Translations under genes and position numbers: made by a program
Shown here: positions 41,685 to 50,241 of the stretch, in pieces
Numbering within the stretch: position 1 is the stretch's first letter
Layout of the letters: every line of letters starts with the position of its first letter
The notes under the pieces: model-generated
Seen by the model: only the letters and a program-made list of their open reading frames with translations
Told to the model about the DNA's origin: nothing
Databases searched by the model: none
Source of the DNA: Ardenticatenaceae bacterium
GTDB lineage: Bacteria; Chloroflexota; Anaerolineae; Promineifilales; Promineifilaceae
NCBI GenBank assembly: GCA_020634565.1
Contig: JACKBN010000001.1
Span: forward strand, 620,001-684,000
DNA length: 64,000 bases
Reading direction: 5' to 3'

Positions 41685-42947
41685 CTAGCTAGACTGAACG
41701 GCCGTCAGGATTGTTTTACGCAGCAAAGATTCGTTTACGGCCTCAGCATTCAGCTGGCTGGCACCCAAAAAGTTCACAAAGCGGACAAACCCACGGGCCA
41801 ATGCCTCGGCAAACGCTTCATTCTGGCCCAATGCGTCATCCTCCAGCCAAAATCCCAGAATCACAAACGTGCCGTTCGTCTTGTCAAACTTGCTATCAAA
41901 TCGGGCTACCAGCTCATCGCCCCACAACACGGGCAGCGTATAATAACCATATTGGCGTTTTTCCACGGGTTTATACACTTCCCAAACATAGTCGAAGTCA
42001 AATAAGGGTTTGGCCCGACCGCGAGCACTTACCGGATCCAGCGGAGCCAAAAAAACGGCTTCTTCTGATGTGGTGGTATCCAGAGGAGTCCACTCCTGAG
42101 GCACACGTCCAGCGCTTAAATCGGCTAATATTTGGGCGTCACGAGCCAACATACAGTGGGTGGCCCGCCAACCTTCCACCTTTACCTCGATAAGATCGCC
42201 ATCAGCTAACAGCGTCTGGTAAATCTGCTGCTTCTTGCTAAACGGCGCGCCGCGATGAAACGCATCTTGTGTGCGCTGCAAGCGCGACAAGCCAGCAAAG
42301 CTAACCTCTTTCAGGATCAAAAAGCGATCCGCTTCGGCTTCACTGCTTTCGTGAATAAGCGCCGCTGGGGCAACCGTTTCGGTCAGCGCATAGACACGCT
42401 CAAAGTTCTCCCGATGATGCGTCATTACTTCTCCGGTGCGCCACAAATAGTACAAAGCGAGCGAGCTATCTTTACGGCCGCGATAATTTTGCGTCCGTTT
42501 ACGCGCAGACGCCTCAAAGTCACGGTTGCTCACCGTACCCTGTTCGCGCAAAATGGTGCGCATCTCTTCAATTGCTTCGGCATGTTCCAGGCCTGATTTG
42601 CGGGTGCGTGGATCACAATCGGGATGACCATCTCGCTCGCGATGCATAACCACGCGCCAGTGCGGCAATTCCTCCATCGGGCGGACAGCCAACCAGCCAC
42701 CCCAATCAAAGAAGTGGCGCTGCTCATAGGTTACGGTCTCCCATAAGCCAGGTTTGTAGTCGAGCACACGGCCGTATAAAGTAATGTCCTGGCTGCGAGT
42801 AATTATCTGCAAGGGATCAAGCTGCAAATATTCTATCTCCCGCATGGCCTGCGCCGTACCGTCCAGACCGCGCCAGCGTCGCCCTGGCCACAGGCCCTGT
42901 TTGCCCAAAACAAAGCGGCGGGCAGTGTTGAGATCAATCGTAAGCAT
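41685..42947 (-). CDS. YcaQ-type DNA glycosylase (HTH_42 domain)
   Basis: 420 residues of the AlkX/YcaQ winged-helix family that unhooks DNA interstrand crosslinks and alkylated bases. YLQLDPLQII carries the Q-x-D catalytic motif of the group. Further landmarks: LYGRVLDYKPGLWE, HFFDWGGWLAVRPMEELPHW, SLALYYLWRTGEVM and RFDSKFDKTNGTF near the end. ATG with GGAGG just upstream. Followed on the same strand by ClbS/DinB-like genes, which also deal with toxic reactive compounds. Confidence 0.85.
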   Translation of the reverse strand: MLTIDLNTARRFVLGKQGLWPGRRWRGLDGTAQAMREIEYLQLDPLQIITRSQDITLYGRVLDYKPGLWETVTYEQRHFFDWGGWLAVRPMEELPHWRVVMHRERDGHPDCDPRTRKSGLEHAEAIEEMRTILREQGTVSNRDFEASARKRTQNYRGRKDSSLALYYLWRTGEVMTHHRENFERVYALTETVAPAALIHESSEAEADRFLILKEVSFAGLSRLQRTQDAFHRGAPFSKKQQIYQTLLADGDLIEVKVEGWRATHCMLARDAQILADLSAGRVPQEWTPLDTTTSEEAVFLAPLDPVSARGRAKPLFDFDYVWEVYKPVEKRQYGYYTLPVLWGDELVARFDSKFDKTNGTFVILGFWLEDDALGQNEAFAEALARGFVRFVNFLGASQLNAEAVNESLLRKTILTAVQSS

Positions 42948-42979
42948 GGTTTTCCTCCGTAAACGGCCGTTTCCCCACC

Positions 42980-43489
42980 TTATTCTTTCTCCATTTGCGC
43001 TAACCAGGCACGAATATCTGGCTCATGATCATCATGAAAGTGATCAAAAAACTCACCAGGGACAAAGCGTTCATCCCCTAACCAGACCAGGTGATAAATT
43101 TGCCCCTGTTCGTGCATCGGCTCTATGCGCACATCGTCGGGCAGCGCTTCAACGAGGGTCAGAAGCTGTTGCATCTGCTGCTGCGTTTCAGCCAGAATTT
43201 CAGGCAACGGCCGTTCCCGATTCCACTCATAAATCCAGTTGTTAATCTCATCATCGGTCTTTAGCTGGGCGGGCCAGGCAGGGGCAGGCTTTGTTTCGCC
43301 ATTTAAGGCCGCCTGCATTGGGCCAAGCAGCGTCGGGTGCCAGCCGTTCAGGTGCCCCACAATATCCTTCATCGACCAGTGCCCCGCCACGCCGGGCAGC
43401 TCCATGCGCTTAGGGCCAATTTCATCAAGCAAGGCCTGCCACTGCCGGTACTCTTCCTGAAGCCAGGCCAGAAGTTCTGCTTTATTCAT
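42980..43489 (-). CDS. ClbS/DfsB-family four-helix protein
   Basis: 169 residues, start at the second ATG (43489) behind GTGGAG. GHWSMKDIVGHLNGWHPTLL and WIYEWNRERPLPEILAE and the C-terminal HFHDDHEPDIRAWL are the ClbS/DfsB landmarks. ClbS protects E. coli from colibactin-type DNA crosslinks by hydrolysing a cyclopropane. Lying beside a YcaQ-type crosslink glycosylase, it may serve self-protection, but the family is broad. Confidence 0.75.
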   Translation of the reverse strand: MNKAELLAWLQEEYRQWQALLDEIGPKRMELPGVAGHWSMKDIVGHLNGWHPTLLGPMQAALNGETKPAPAWPAQLKTDDEINNWIYEWNRERPLPEILAETQQQMQQLLTLVEALPDDVRIEPMHEQGQIYHLVWLGDERFVPGEFFDHFHDDHEPDIRAWLAQMEKE

Positions 43490-43498
43490 CACTCCACC

Positions 43499-43912
43499 TT
43501 ATTGCGCAATTTCCCAAATGTAACCTGCGGGATCAACAAAGCTGGCCGTGCGCAGACCCCACGGCCGATCCATGGGGCCATTAAGCAGTTCAACACCATG
43601 CGCAGCCAGTTGGGCACACCGGGCATCCACATCATCCACATGAATGGTAAACACAAAGCGATGACCAGCATCAGGGCTGGCCACGGTAGCTGGCTCGATC
43701 AGCTCAGGGGCAGACGCCGTTTGCAGCAAATTGATCATCGTTTTGTCGAACCGAAATACGACTGAGTTATCGTCTTCAAAAATCACCGGCAGCTCAAAAA
43801 CTTTCTGGTAAAAATCCTTGACCGGTTCTAATTCCTCAACAAATAAGGTAATGGCGCCAATGCCCTTTGCCCAGGTGGCCGACTGCAACGCGTCTTTTGT
43901 TTGCTCGTCCAT
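43499..43912 (-). CDS. VOC-family (glyoxalase/dioxygenase fold) protein
   Basis: 137 residues with two beta-alpha-beta-beta-beta modules: ITLFVEELEPVKDFYQKVFELPVIFEDDNSVVF and FTIHVDDVDARCAQLAAHGVELL, ending RTASFVDPAGYIWEIAQ. Such proteins are metal-dependent lyases or bind drugs. AGGAG ribosome site. Possibly in one transcription unit with the downstream ClbS gene (6-base gap). Confidence 0.85.
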   Translation of the reverse strand: MDEQTKDALQSATWAKGIGAITLFVEELEPVKDFYQKVFELPVIFEDDNSVVFRFDKTMINLLQTASAPELIEPATVASPDAGHRFVFTIHVDDVDARCAQLAAHGVELLNGPMDRPWGLRTASFVDPAGYIWEIAQ

Positions 43913-44094
43913 GCTTTGTCTCCTTTCAGCTATTAGGGGTTCAGTTGAATAGCAAGTGACAATTTTAGAACATGCATTCTACCCAGTCAATGAATACGGC
44001 CGTTTCCCTAAACAGTTGGCCAAAGGAACCCCTCATTTTTGTTGACCGCCTGCTTTTGCAGTATAAACAACAACGAAATTTATAGTAGGGAAAC

Positions 44095-44934
44095 TTGGGA
44101 ATTTTTACTTTGGCAGAACAACAGGAAGCGCTGGTAACGGCCGTTACCAACGCCATCAAACAATCCCGCAAATACGGCGACACCAGCGAAGAAACCATCC
44201 GCCAGCTGGCAGAAGAAGCCGCACGGCAGCACAAAAAGCCCAAAGCCGCCATCAAAGCGGTACGCGCCCGGCTGCACAGCATCATGGCCCCTTACCTGGG
44301 CGACCCGGATTACGCGGCGCTGGCCCAGGAGTTCAGCGCTGCCTTTGCCGCGCACGATGAAGCGCGCATCAACCAACTCTGCTTGCAAAGTCTGGAAGCC
44401 CACCTCTCCACCCGCGAACGCCTGCCCATCATGACCGACTTTTATCGGGAAATCTTTGCCGTCACCGGGCAGCCGCAATCCATTTTAGACATTGCCTGCG
44501 CCCTAAACCCGTTGGCACTGCGCTGGATGTTCTCAGAGATCAGCAATCAGTTAAAATTTTATGCGTACGATATTCATGAACCGCGCATTGAATTTATCAA
44601 CCACTATTTTCAGCTGGAAGGGCTGGCCCCCTTGGCCCGCGTGCAGGACGTGGCCATGAACTTTCCCCAAGAACAGGCCGATGTGGCCCTGTTCCTCAAA
44701 GAAATGCCCCGCTTTACCCGCAACTATGGCGATTTGGGACGGCCGTTACTGCAAGCGCTCAACGTCCACTGGCTGGTCATCTCCTATCCCAGCGTCAGCA
44801 CCCACGGCGGCCGTAACCTGACTGGCCGCTACCGAGAATTCATGCACCAGATCATAGACGGCTTTGAGTGGCCCATCACCGAACTTCTTTTTGAAGGCGA
44901 GCTGGTTTTTATCATTGAAAAAGCGGTAAAATAG
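44095..44934 (+). CDS. 16S rRNA (guanine1405-N7)-methyltransferase homologue (Arm/Rmt type)
   Basis: 279 residues. The N-terminal helical domain (about 10-105) has AIKQSRKYGDTSEETIRQLAEEA and the STRERLPIM turn. The SAM domain has ILDIACALNPLALRWM and YAYDIHEPRIEFINHYF, then FPQEQADVALFLKEMPRF, and the late SYPSVSTHGGRNLTGRYREFM block, matching the FmrO/Arm/Rmt family. Known members methylate G1405 and give high resistance to 4,6-linked aminoglycosides. Starts at TTG 44095; a start at TTG 44110 is possible. Three ACGGCCGT sites indicate a resident gene. Confidence 0.75.
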   Translation: MGIFTLAEQQEALVTAVTNAIKQSRKYGDTSEETIRQLAEEAARQHKKPKAAIKAVRARLHSIMAPYLGDPDYAALAQEFSAAFAAHDEARINQLCLQSLEAHLSTRERLPIMTDFYREIFAVTGQPQSILDIACALNPLALRWMFSEISNQLKFYAYDIHEPRIEFINHYFQLEGLAPLARVQDVAMNFPQEQADVALFLKEMPRFTRNYGDLGRPLLQALNVHWLVISYPSVSTHGGRNLTGRYREFMHQIIDGFEWPITELLFEGELVFIIEKAVK

Positions 44935-45087
44935 ACACCACTCACCTCCTATTTCCCCTGTTTTCGAAGCCGTTACAATACAAGGAAAAGGTCATGATCT
45001 TTGTCACCTCACGCTGGCGACCAAGACCGTGTATCCTCTATTTTGGGAAATCAGGCTAGTAATTCAAGTGAATAGGTGAACATTCCA

Positions 45088-47301
45088 ATGAAACGAATTG
45101 GTGTTTTAACAAGCGGCGGCGACGCCCAAGGAATGAATGCCGCAGTGCGTGCCGTTGTGCGCATGGGGCTGGAAAATGATATGGAAGTTTTTGCCATCTA
45201 CGAAGGCTACCAGGGCATGGTAGATGGCGGCGATCAGATTCGCCCGATTGGCTGGAACGATGTCGGCGGCATCTTGCACCAGGGCGGCACGGTCATCGGC
45301 TCCGCCCGCTGCGCTGAATTTCGTGAGCGTGCCGGGCGGCTCAAAGCGGTGCGCAATTTGCTCATGCACCACATCGACGCCCTGGTGATTATTGGCGGCG
45401 ATGGCAGCCTGAGTGGCGCCCAGCTCCTCTATGATGAGTGGCCCAGCCTGGTAGACGAACTGGCTCAAGCCGGAAAAATCAGCCAGGAAACGGCCGTTTC
45501 CCACCCCCACATCCAAATCGCTGGCATCATCGGCTCCATCGACAACGACATGTTCGGCTCCGACGTCACAACAGGTTCCGACACCGCCCTGCATCGCATC
45601 ATCGAAGCCACCGACGCCATCTCTAGCACCGCCGCCAGCCACCAGCGCATCTTCGTCATCGAAGTGATGGGGCGACGCTGCGGCTATCTGGCCCTCATGG
45701 GCGCCATGGCTGGCGGGGCCGATTGGGTCTTCATTCCCGAAAATCCACCCAATGTAGACAATTGGGAAGACAAAATGTGCGAATTGATGCGACTGGGCCG
45801 CGAAGCGGGCCGCCGCGACATCATTGTGATGGTAGCCGAAGGGGCGACCGACCAGCACGGCGCGCCCATTACCAGCGAGTACGTGAAGCAAGTGTTGGAA
45901 ACTCGCCTGGGTGAGGAAACGCGCATTACGGTGCTAGGGCACGTGCAGCGCGGCGGCGCGCCCAGCGCCTTTGATCGCAACCTGAGCACTCTGCTAGGTG
46001 CCGCCGCTGTCGAAAATTTGCAGGCGGCCACAGGCCCAGAAAAACCGTTTGTGATGGGCATCCAGGGCAACAAGATTTCGCGCACGCCGCTGGATGAAGC
46101 CTTGGAGAAAACCCGCGCGGTGGCTCAGGCCATGCGTGACGAAAGTTACGAAGAGGCGATGCGTCTGCGGGGCAAAAGCTTCAACGAATCGTTTGAAATT
46201 GTGCGCACCATGTTCCGTGTGCTGCCCCACCCACCTAGCCCTGATCGGCGGCGCATGCGCATTGCGGTTGTCAACGCAGGCGGTCTGGCTCCAGGGATGA
46301 ACATGGCGGTACGAACGGCCGTACGCCTGGGCACCGACAAAGGGCACATCATGCTGGGCGTGCAAAACGGCATTCCTGGGCTCATCAAAGGCGAGATTCG
46401 GGAAATGGACTGGATGAGCGTGTCTGGCTGGGCCTCTCGGGGCGGGTCAGAACTCGGCACCAACCGCATCCTGCCCGAAGGCAGCGACTTCTACGCCATC
46501 GCCCGCACGCTGGAAGAGCACAAGATCGATGGCGTGTTAATGATTGGCGGCTGGACCGGCTACGACAGCGTCCTAAAACTAATGGAAAACCGGCACACCT
46601 TCCCGGCCAACAATATTCCCATGGTGTGCATACCGGCGACCATCAACAACAATTTGCCAGGGGCCGAACTGTGTATCGGGGCCGACACGGCGCTCAACAA
46701 TATTGTGGAAGCGGTGGACAAAATCAAACAATCGGCCGTAGCCTCACGCCGGGTTTTTGTGGTTGAAGTGATGGGTCGCAACTGCGGCTATCTGGCCCTG
46801 ATGAGCGCCATGGCTACCGGCGCAGAACGCGTTTACACCAACGAAGAAGGCATCACCTCCAGCAACCTCATCGCCGACGTCAAAGAGTTGGTCACCGGCT
46901 TTAGCCGGGGCAAGCGGCTGGGCTTGATGATTCGTAACGAAAACGCCAACAAAGTGTACACGACCACCTTCATCAGCGCCTTGTTTGAAGAGGAAGGCGG
47001 CGATCTGTTTGACGTACGAGAAGCGATTTTGGGCCATTTGCAGCAGGGCGGCGACCCGTCCCCCTTTGACCGCATTTTGGCCACACGCCTCACATCTCAC
47101 GGTATCAAACGCCTGGAAGAGTTGATTGATGCGGGGGATGCCAGCTGCTATGCCATTGGCCAGATTGGTGGGTCCTTGCAATTTACCAATATGGAAGACG
47201 TTCCGCGGCTGTCTGATATGGAAAAGAAACGGCCGAAAAAGCAATGGTGGATGGATTTGCGCCCGATTGCCCGTGATTTGGCCAAACCTGCCCCGCATTA
47301 A
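45088..47301 (+). CDS. Fused two-domain 6-phosphofructokinase with degenerate second half
   Basis: 737 residues, two PFK folds in tandem, as in eukaryotic PFK. The N-half has GGD at 10-12, IIGGDGS at 101-107 and IGSIDNDMFGSD at 148-159 with the catalytic Asp, so it should be active; GGDGS implies ATP as donor. The C-half (from about 390) keeps NAGGLAPGMN but has GGWTG at 487-491 instead of GGDG(S/T), and TINNN at 518-522 instead of TIDND, so it has lost catalytic residues and probably became an allosteric domain. ATG 45088 has AGGTGA 8 bases upstream. A PPi-type PFK gene follows. Confidence 0.88.
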   Translation: MKRIGVLTSGGDAQGMNAAVRAVVRMGLENDMEVFAIYEGYQGMVDGGDQIRPIGWNDVGGILHQGGTVIGSARCAEFRERAGRLKAVRNLLMHHIDALVIIGGDGSLSGAQLLYDEWPSLVDELAQAGKISQETAVSHPHIQIAGIIGSIDNDMFGSDVTTGSDTALHRIIEATDAISSTAASHQRIFVIEVMGRRCGYLALMGAMAGGADWVFIPENPPNVDNWEDKMCELMRLGREAGRRDIIVMVAEGATDQHGAPITSEYVKQVLETRLGEETRITVLGHVQRGGAPSAFDRNLSTLLGAAAVENLQAATGPEKPFVMGIQGNKISRTPLDEALEKTRAVAQAMRDESYEEAMRLRGKSFNESFEIVRTMFRVLPHPPSPDRRRMRIAVVNAGGLAPGMNMAVRTAVRLGTDKGHIMLGVQNGIPGLIKGEIREMDWMSVSGWASRGGSELGTNRILPEGSDFYAIARTLEEHKIDGVLMIGGWTGYDSVLKLMENRHTFPANNIPMVCIPATINNNLPGAELCIGADTALNNIVEAVDKIKQSAVASRRVFVVEVMGRNCGYLALMSAMATGAERVYTNEEGITSSNLIADVKELVTGFSRGKRLGLMIRNENANKVYTTTFISALFEEEGGDLFDVREAILGHLQQGGDPSPFDRILATRLTSHGIKRLEELIDAGDASCYAIGQIGGSLQFTNMEDVPRLSDMEKKRPKKQWWMDLRPIARDLAKPAPH

Positions 47302-47404
47302 TTGGGCAAATGGACTAAAATAAGCTTGATAGGTCTCCCATTTATTTACCCCAAACGGCCTGTTAGGGAAGATTTGAAGTTTTTATACGTAAAAGGAGTG
47401 AATT

Positions 47405-48574
47405 ATGAAGAAAATTGGCATTTTAACCGGTGGCGGCGATGTACCGGGGCTGAATCCTTGCATTAAAGCCGTAGTGAACCGCGTAATCGATGAAGGGTAC
47501 GAAATCGTAGGTATCCGTCGCGGTTGGGGCGGTCTGCTGGAACTTAACACGGATGATCCGGATTCTGTCGAGAAGCACATTCTGCCTTTGGACAAAAACG
47601 TGGTGCGTACCATTGACCGTACCGGCGGCACCATGCTGCACACCAGCCGTACCCATCCGGGCAAAGTTAGACCCAGCCGGGTGCCGGAATTTCTCAAAGA
47701 TCCAGACCATCTGGAAGCGGAAGCTGCCGACAAAAGCCTGCGTGATTTCACCCCGCACGTGATGAAAAACCTGGAGTTCCTGGGCATTGATACGCTGATT
47801 CCCATCGGTGGTGATGACACGTTGAGCTACGGCGAACGGCTGCACAGCGAGGGTATCCGCGTGCTGGCTATTCCCAAAACAATGGACAATGATGTCTACG
47901 GTACTGATTATTGCATTGGCTTTAGTACGGCCGTTACCCGCAGCGTCCAGTTCATTCATCAACTGCGCACCAGCACCGGTTCCCATGAGCGCATTGCCGT
48001 GGTTGAGCTGTTTGGGCGTAATTCCGGCGAAACCAGCCTGATCAGCTCCTACCTGGCAGGTGTCGATCGAGCGCTCATCTCCGAAGTGCCGTTTGACCCG
48101 GAAAAACTGGGCGAGCTGGTGCTGAAGGACAAGCGGGCCAATCCGAGCAACTATGCTATGGTGACCGTCAGTGAAGGGGCGCACATGGTCGGTGGCAAGG
48201 TGGTCGAATACGGCGAAGCGGATGCTTACGGGCATCGCAAGCTGGGCGGCATTGGCGAAATCACCGCCGAAGCAATCAAGAAGATCACCGGTGAAGGCAT
48301 CATCAACCAGAAGGTCTCTTACCTGATGCGCTCGGGTGCCCCCGACGCCTTAGACCTGATGGTGGCCACCAATTACGCCAATCTGGCTGTGGACCTGATC
48401 AAGAATGACGTAAGCGGCCGTATGGTGGCCCTGCGTGATGGCAAGTACACCCATATCCCCATGAGCACCGTAACCAGCGGTTTGAAGCGGGTGGATGTAG
48501 ACGAGCTGTACGATGTGAAAACGTACCGGCCGCGCATCCGTCACGTCATGGGCAAACCAATGTTCTTGTATTAA
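47405..48574 (+). CDS. Pyrophosphate-type 6-phosphofructokinase
   Basis: 389 residues. GILTGGGDVPGLN opens the fold; PIGGDDTLSYG (135-139) and IPKTMDNDVYGTD (157-163) carry the two residues that mark PPi use, Asp in GGDD and Lys in PKT, in place of GGDG and PGT of ATP enzymes. GRNSGETSL and PSNYAMVTVSEGAH complete the substrate site. Such enzymes work reversibly in glycolysis and gluconeogenesis. Strong ribosome site AAGGAG. Paired with the fused ATP-type PFK upstream, 104 bases away. Confidence 0.88.
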   Translation: MKKIGILTGGGDVPGLNPCIKAVVNRVIDEGYEIVGIRRGWGGLLELNTDDPDSVEKHILPLDKNVVRTIDRTGGTMLHTSRTHPGKVRPSRVPEFLKDPDHLEAEAADKSLRDFTPHVMKNLEFLGIDTLIPIGGDDTLSYGERLHSEGIRVLAIPKTMDNDVYGTDYCIGFSTAVTRSVQFIHQLRTSTGSHERIAVVELFGRNSGETSLISSYLAGVDRALISEVPFDPEKLGELVLKDKRANPSNYAMVTVSEGAHMVGGKVVEYGEADAYGHRKLGGIGEITAEAIKKITGEGIINQKVSYLMRSGAPDALDLMVATNYANLAVDLIKNDVSGRMVALRDGKYTHIPMSTVTSGLKRVDVDELYDVKTYRPRIRHVMGKPMFLY

Positions 48575-48581
48575 TAATTTT

Positions 48582-48648
48582 GCCACAGAGAACACAGAGG
48601 GTTTAGAGAAAAACGCCTTCTGTGTTCTCTGTGCCCTCTGTGGCGAAA
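48582..48648. repeat. Iterated-word hairpin, CTCTGTG family
   Basis: GCCACAGAGAACACAGAGGG on the left pairs with CTTCTGTGTTCTCTGTG and CCCTCTGTGGC on the right around a short loop. It starts 8 bases after the PFK stop. The same words appear at 19840. Confidence 0.8.
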
Positions 48649-48672
48649 ATAAAAAATCCCCCGTTTTTCTGC

Positions 48673-48684
48673 TAAAATAGCAAC
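48673..48684 (+). promoter_or_regulatory. Extended -10 placed for leaderless transcription of rsmE
   Basis: TGCTAAAAT at 48670-48678 ends 6 bases before ATG 48685, the same distance as at 8660 and 14162. No ribosome site is seen. Confidence 0.55.
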
Positions 48685-49428
48685 ATGCACCGCTTTTTTG
48701 TGGACCCCAAATGTTTTTCGGGTAACCGGATCATCTTGCCCGCGGACACCGCGCACCAGATTCGTAACGTGCTGCGGCTGCGCGTAGACGCACCCATTTT
48801 GGTGCTGGACAACAGCGGCGCAGAGTTTGAGGTGGTGCTGCGCCAGGTAGACCGGCAGCAGGTGGTGGGGGAAGCGGTGGCCAAACGGCCGTCTCCCAAC
48901 GAACCAACCGTGCACCTCACCCTCTACCAGGCGCTGATGAAGCGAGACAAGTTTGAATGGGTGCTGCAAAAAGGCACCGAGATTGGCGTGAGTGAATTTG
49001 TGCCCATCGTCACCCAGCGCAGTTTGGTGCAGGATATTGACATAAAAGCGAACAAGCAGGCGCGCTGGCACAAAATCCTCACCGAAGCCGCTGAGCAATC
49101 CCGCCGAGGCCGCATCCCCGAACTGCATCCGCCGCAAACGCTGGCCCAGGCTTTAGAAAACCACCCGGCGCATCCCGGTTTGATTGCCTGGGAGGACGAG
49201 AGCCGCTTGAGTTTGCGTGGGGCGTTGGGGGGTGGGGAACGGCCGTCTCACATCTCACTATTCATCGGGCCAGAAGGTGGCTTTGCTGCCGAAGAAGTGG
49301 AAGCTGCTCAGGCAGCGGGCATTCGAGCCATCACTTTGGGCAAGCGGATATTAAGGGCAGAAACGGCCGCTCTCGTCGCCTCCGCCCTCGTTTTGCATGA
49401 ACTAGACATAATCCAAACTGGAAACTAA
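48685..49428 (+). CDS. rsmE: 16S rRNA m3U1498 methyltransferase
   Basis: 247 residues of the SPOUT-fold RsmE family: MHRFFVDPKCF with DTAHQIRNVLRLRVD (PUA-like N-domain), then QKGTEIGVSEFVPI and the C-terminal knot LFIGPEGGFAAEEVE and LGKRILRAETAALVA. Probably leaderless. Its stop touches the ATG of rsmI, a conserved neighbour pair of rRNA modification genes. Confidence 0.92.
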   Translation: MHRFFVDPKCFSGNRIILPADTAHQIRNVLRLRVDAPILVLDNSGAEFEVVLRQVDRQQVVGEAVAKRPSPNEPTVHLTLYQALMKRDKFEWVLQKGTEIGVSEFVPIVTQRSLVQDIDIKANKQARWHKILTEAAEQSRRGRIPELHPPQTLAQALENHPAHPGLIAWEDESRLSLRGALGGGERPSHISLFIGPEGGFAAEEVEAAQAAGIRAITLGKRILRAETAALVASALVLHELDIIQTGN

Positions 49429-50091
49429 ATGCTTTATCTTGTAGCTACCCCCATCGGCAACCTCGGCGACATCACTCTGCGGGCGTTGGAAACGCTGCGC
49501 CAGGTGGATGTGGTCGCCAGCGAAGACACCCGCAAAACGGGCCTGCTGCTCAAACATTTTGAGATTAGCAAGCCGCAGCTTTCCTTCCATGAACACAACG
49601 AAGCCAAGGCGGGCAATAAAATCATCAGCCTGCTGCAAGAAGGCAAGTCGGTGGCAGTGGTGACGGATGCAGGTACGCCGGGCATTTCGGACCCTGGCTA
49701 TTCGGTGGTGCAGCGAGCCGTGGCCGAAAATTTGCCCGTCACGATGATTCCCGGCCCCACGGCGCTGATCATGGCGCTGGTTTTGTCAGGCTTGCCCGCC
49801 CACGCCTTCACTTTTCGCGGCTTTCCCCCGCGCAAAAGCGGCAAGCGGCAGCGCTTTTTGGCCGTTGATGCCGAATCGCCCCACACGCTCATTTTTTACG
49901 AAAGCCCGTACCGGCTCAAACCCTTTTTGGAAGACGCGCTTGAGGTGTATGGGGATCGAGAAACGGCCGTTTGCAATGAACTCACCAAGCTGTACGAATC
50001 CGTCCACCGGGGGCGCCTCTCCGAACTGATCGCCCATTTTGCCGAAGAAGAACCGCGCGGCGAGTACGTGGTGGTAATCAGTGGGCGGTAA
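49429..50091 (+). CDS. rsmI: 16S rRNA 2'-O-methyltransferase (C1402)
   Basis: 220 residues of the tetrapyrrole-methylase fold: LYLVATPIGNLGDITLRAL, VVASEDTRKTGLLLKHF, VVTDAGTPGISDPG and MIPGPTALIMALVLSG. It ends ...EYVVVISGR, right after the core domain, where longer homologues such as the E. coli protein have some 50 more residues. The last codons and stop are GGTAATCAGTGGGCGGTAATC repeat words, so the gene may have been cut short by the repeat at 50088. Short versions are also known, so activity is likely. Confidence 0.88.
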   Translation: MLYLVATPIGNLGDITLRALETLRQVDVVASEDTRKTGLLLKHFEISKPQLSFHEHNEAKAGNKIISLLQEGKSVAVVTDAGTPGISDPGYSVVQRAVAENLPVTMIPGPTALIMALVLSGLPAHAFTFRGFPPRKSGKRQRFLAVDAESPHTLIFYESPYRLKPFLEDALEVYGDRETAVCNELTKLYESVHRGRLSELIAHFAEEEPRGEYVVVISGR

Positions 50092-50218
50092 TCGGTAATC
50101 AGTAGGCAGTAATCAGTAATCAGTGGAGCAGCAAAAAGTAAAAGGACGCGGATTAACGCAGAAAACGCGGATAAGAAGAAAAATCAGCGTCATCAGCGTT
50201 AATCCGCGTCCAATTTTT
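50088..50218. repeat. Two adjoining iterated-word elements (GGTAATC and ACGCGGATTAACGC families)
   Basis: 50077-50130 is GGTAATCAGTGG-type words in one direction without a full second arm. 50142-50214 is a hairpin: AAGGACGCGGATTAACGCAG and ACGCGGATAAGA on the left against TCAGCGTTAATCCGCGTCC on the right. The first part includes the rsmI stop codon. Confidence 0.7.
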
Positions 50219-50241
50219 TAATTAAATTGGGATTTGCACCT

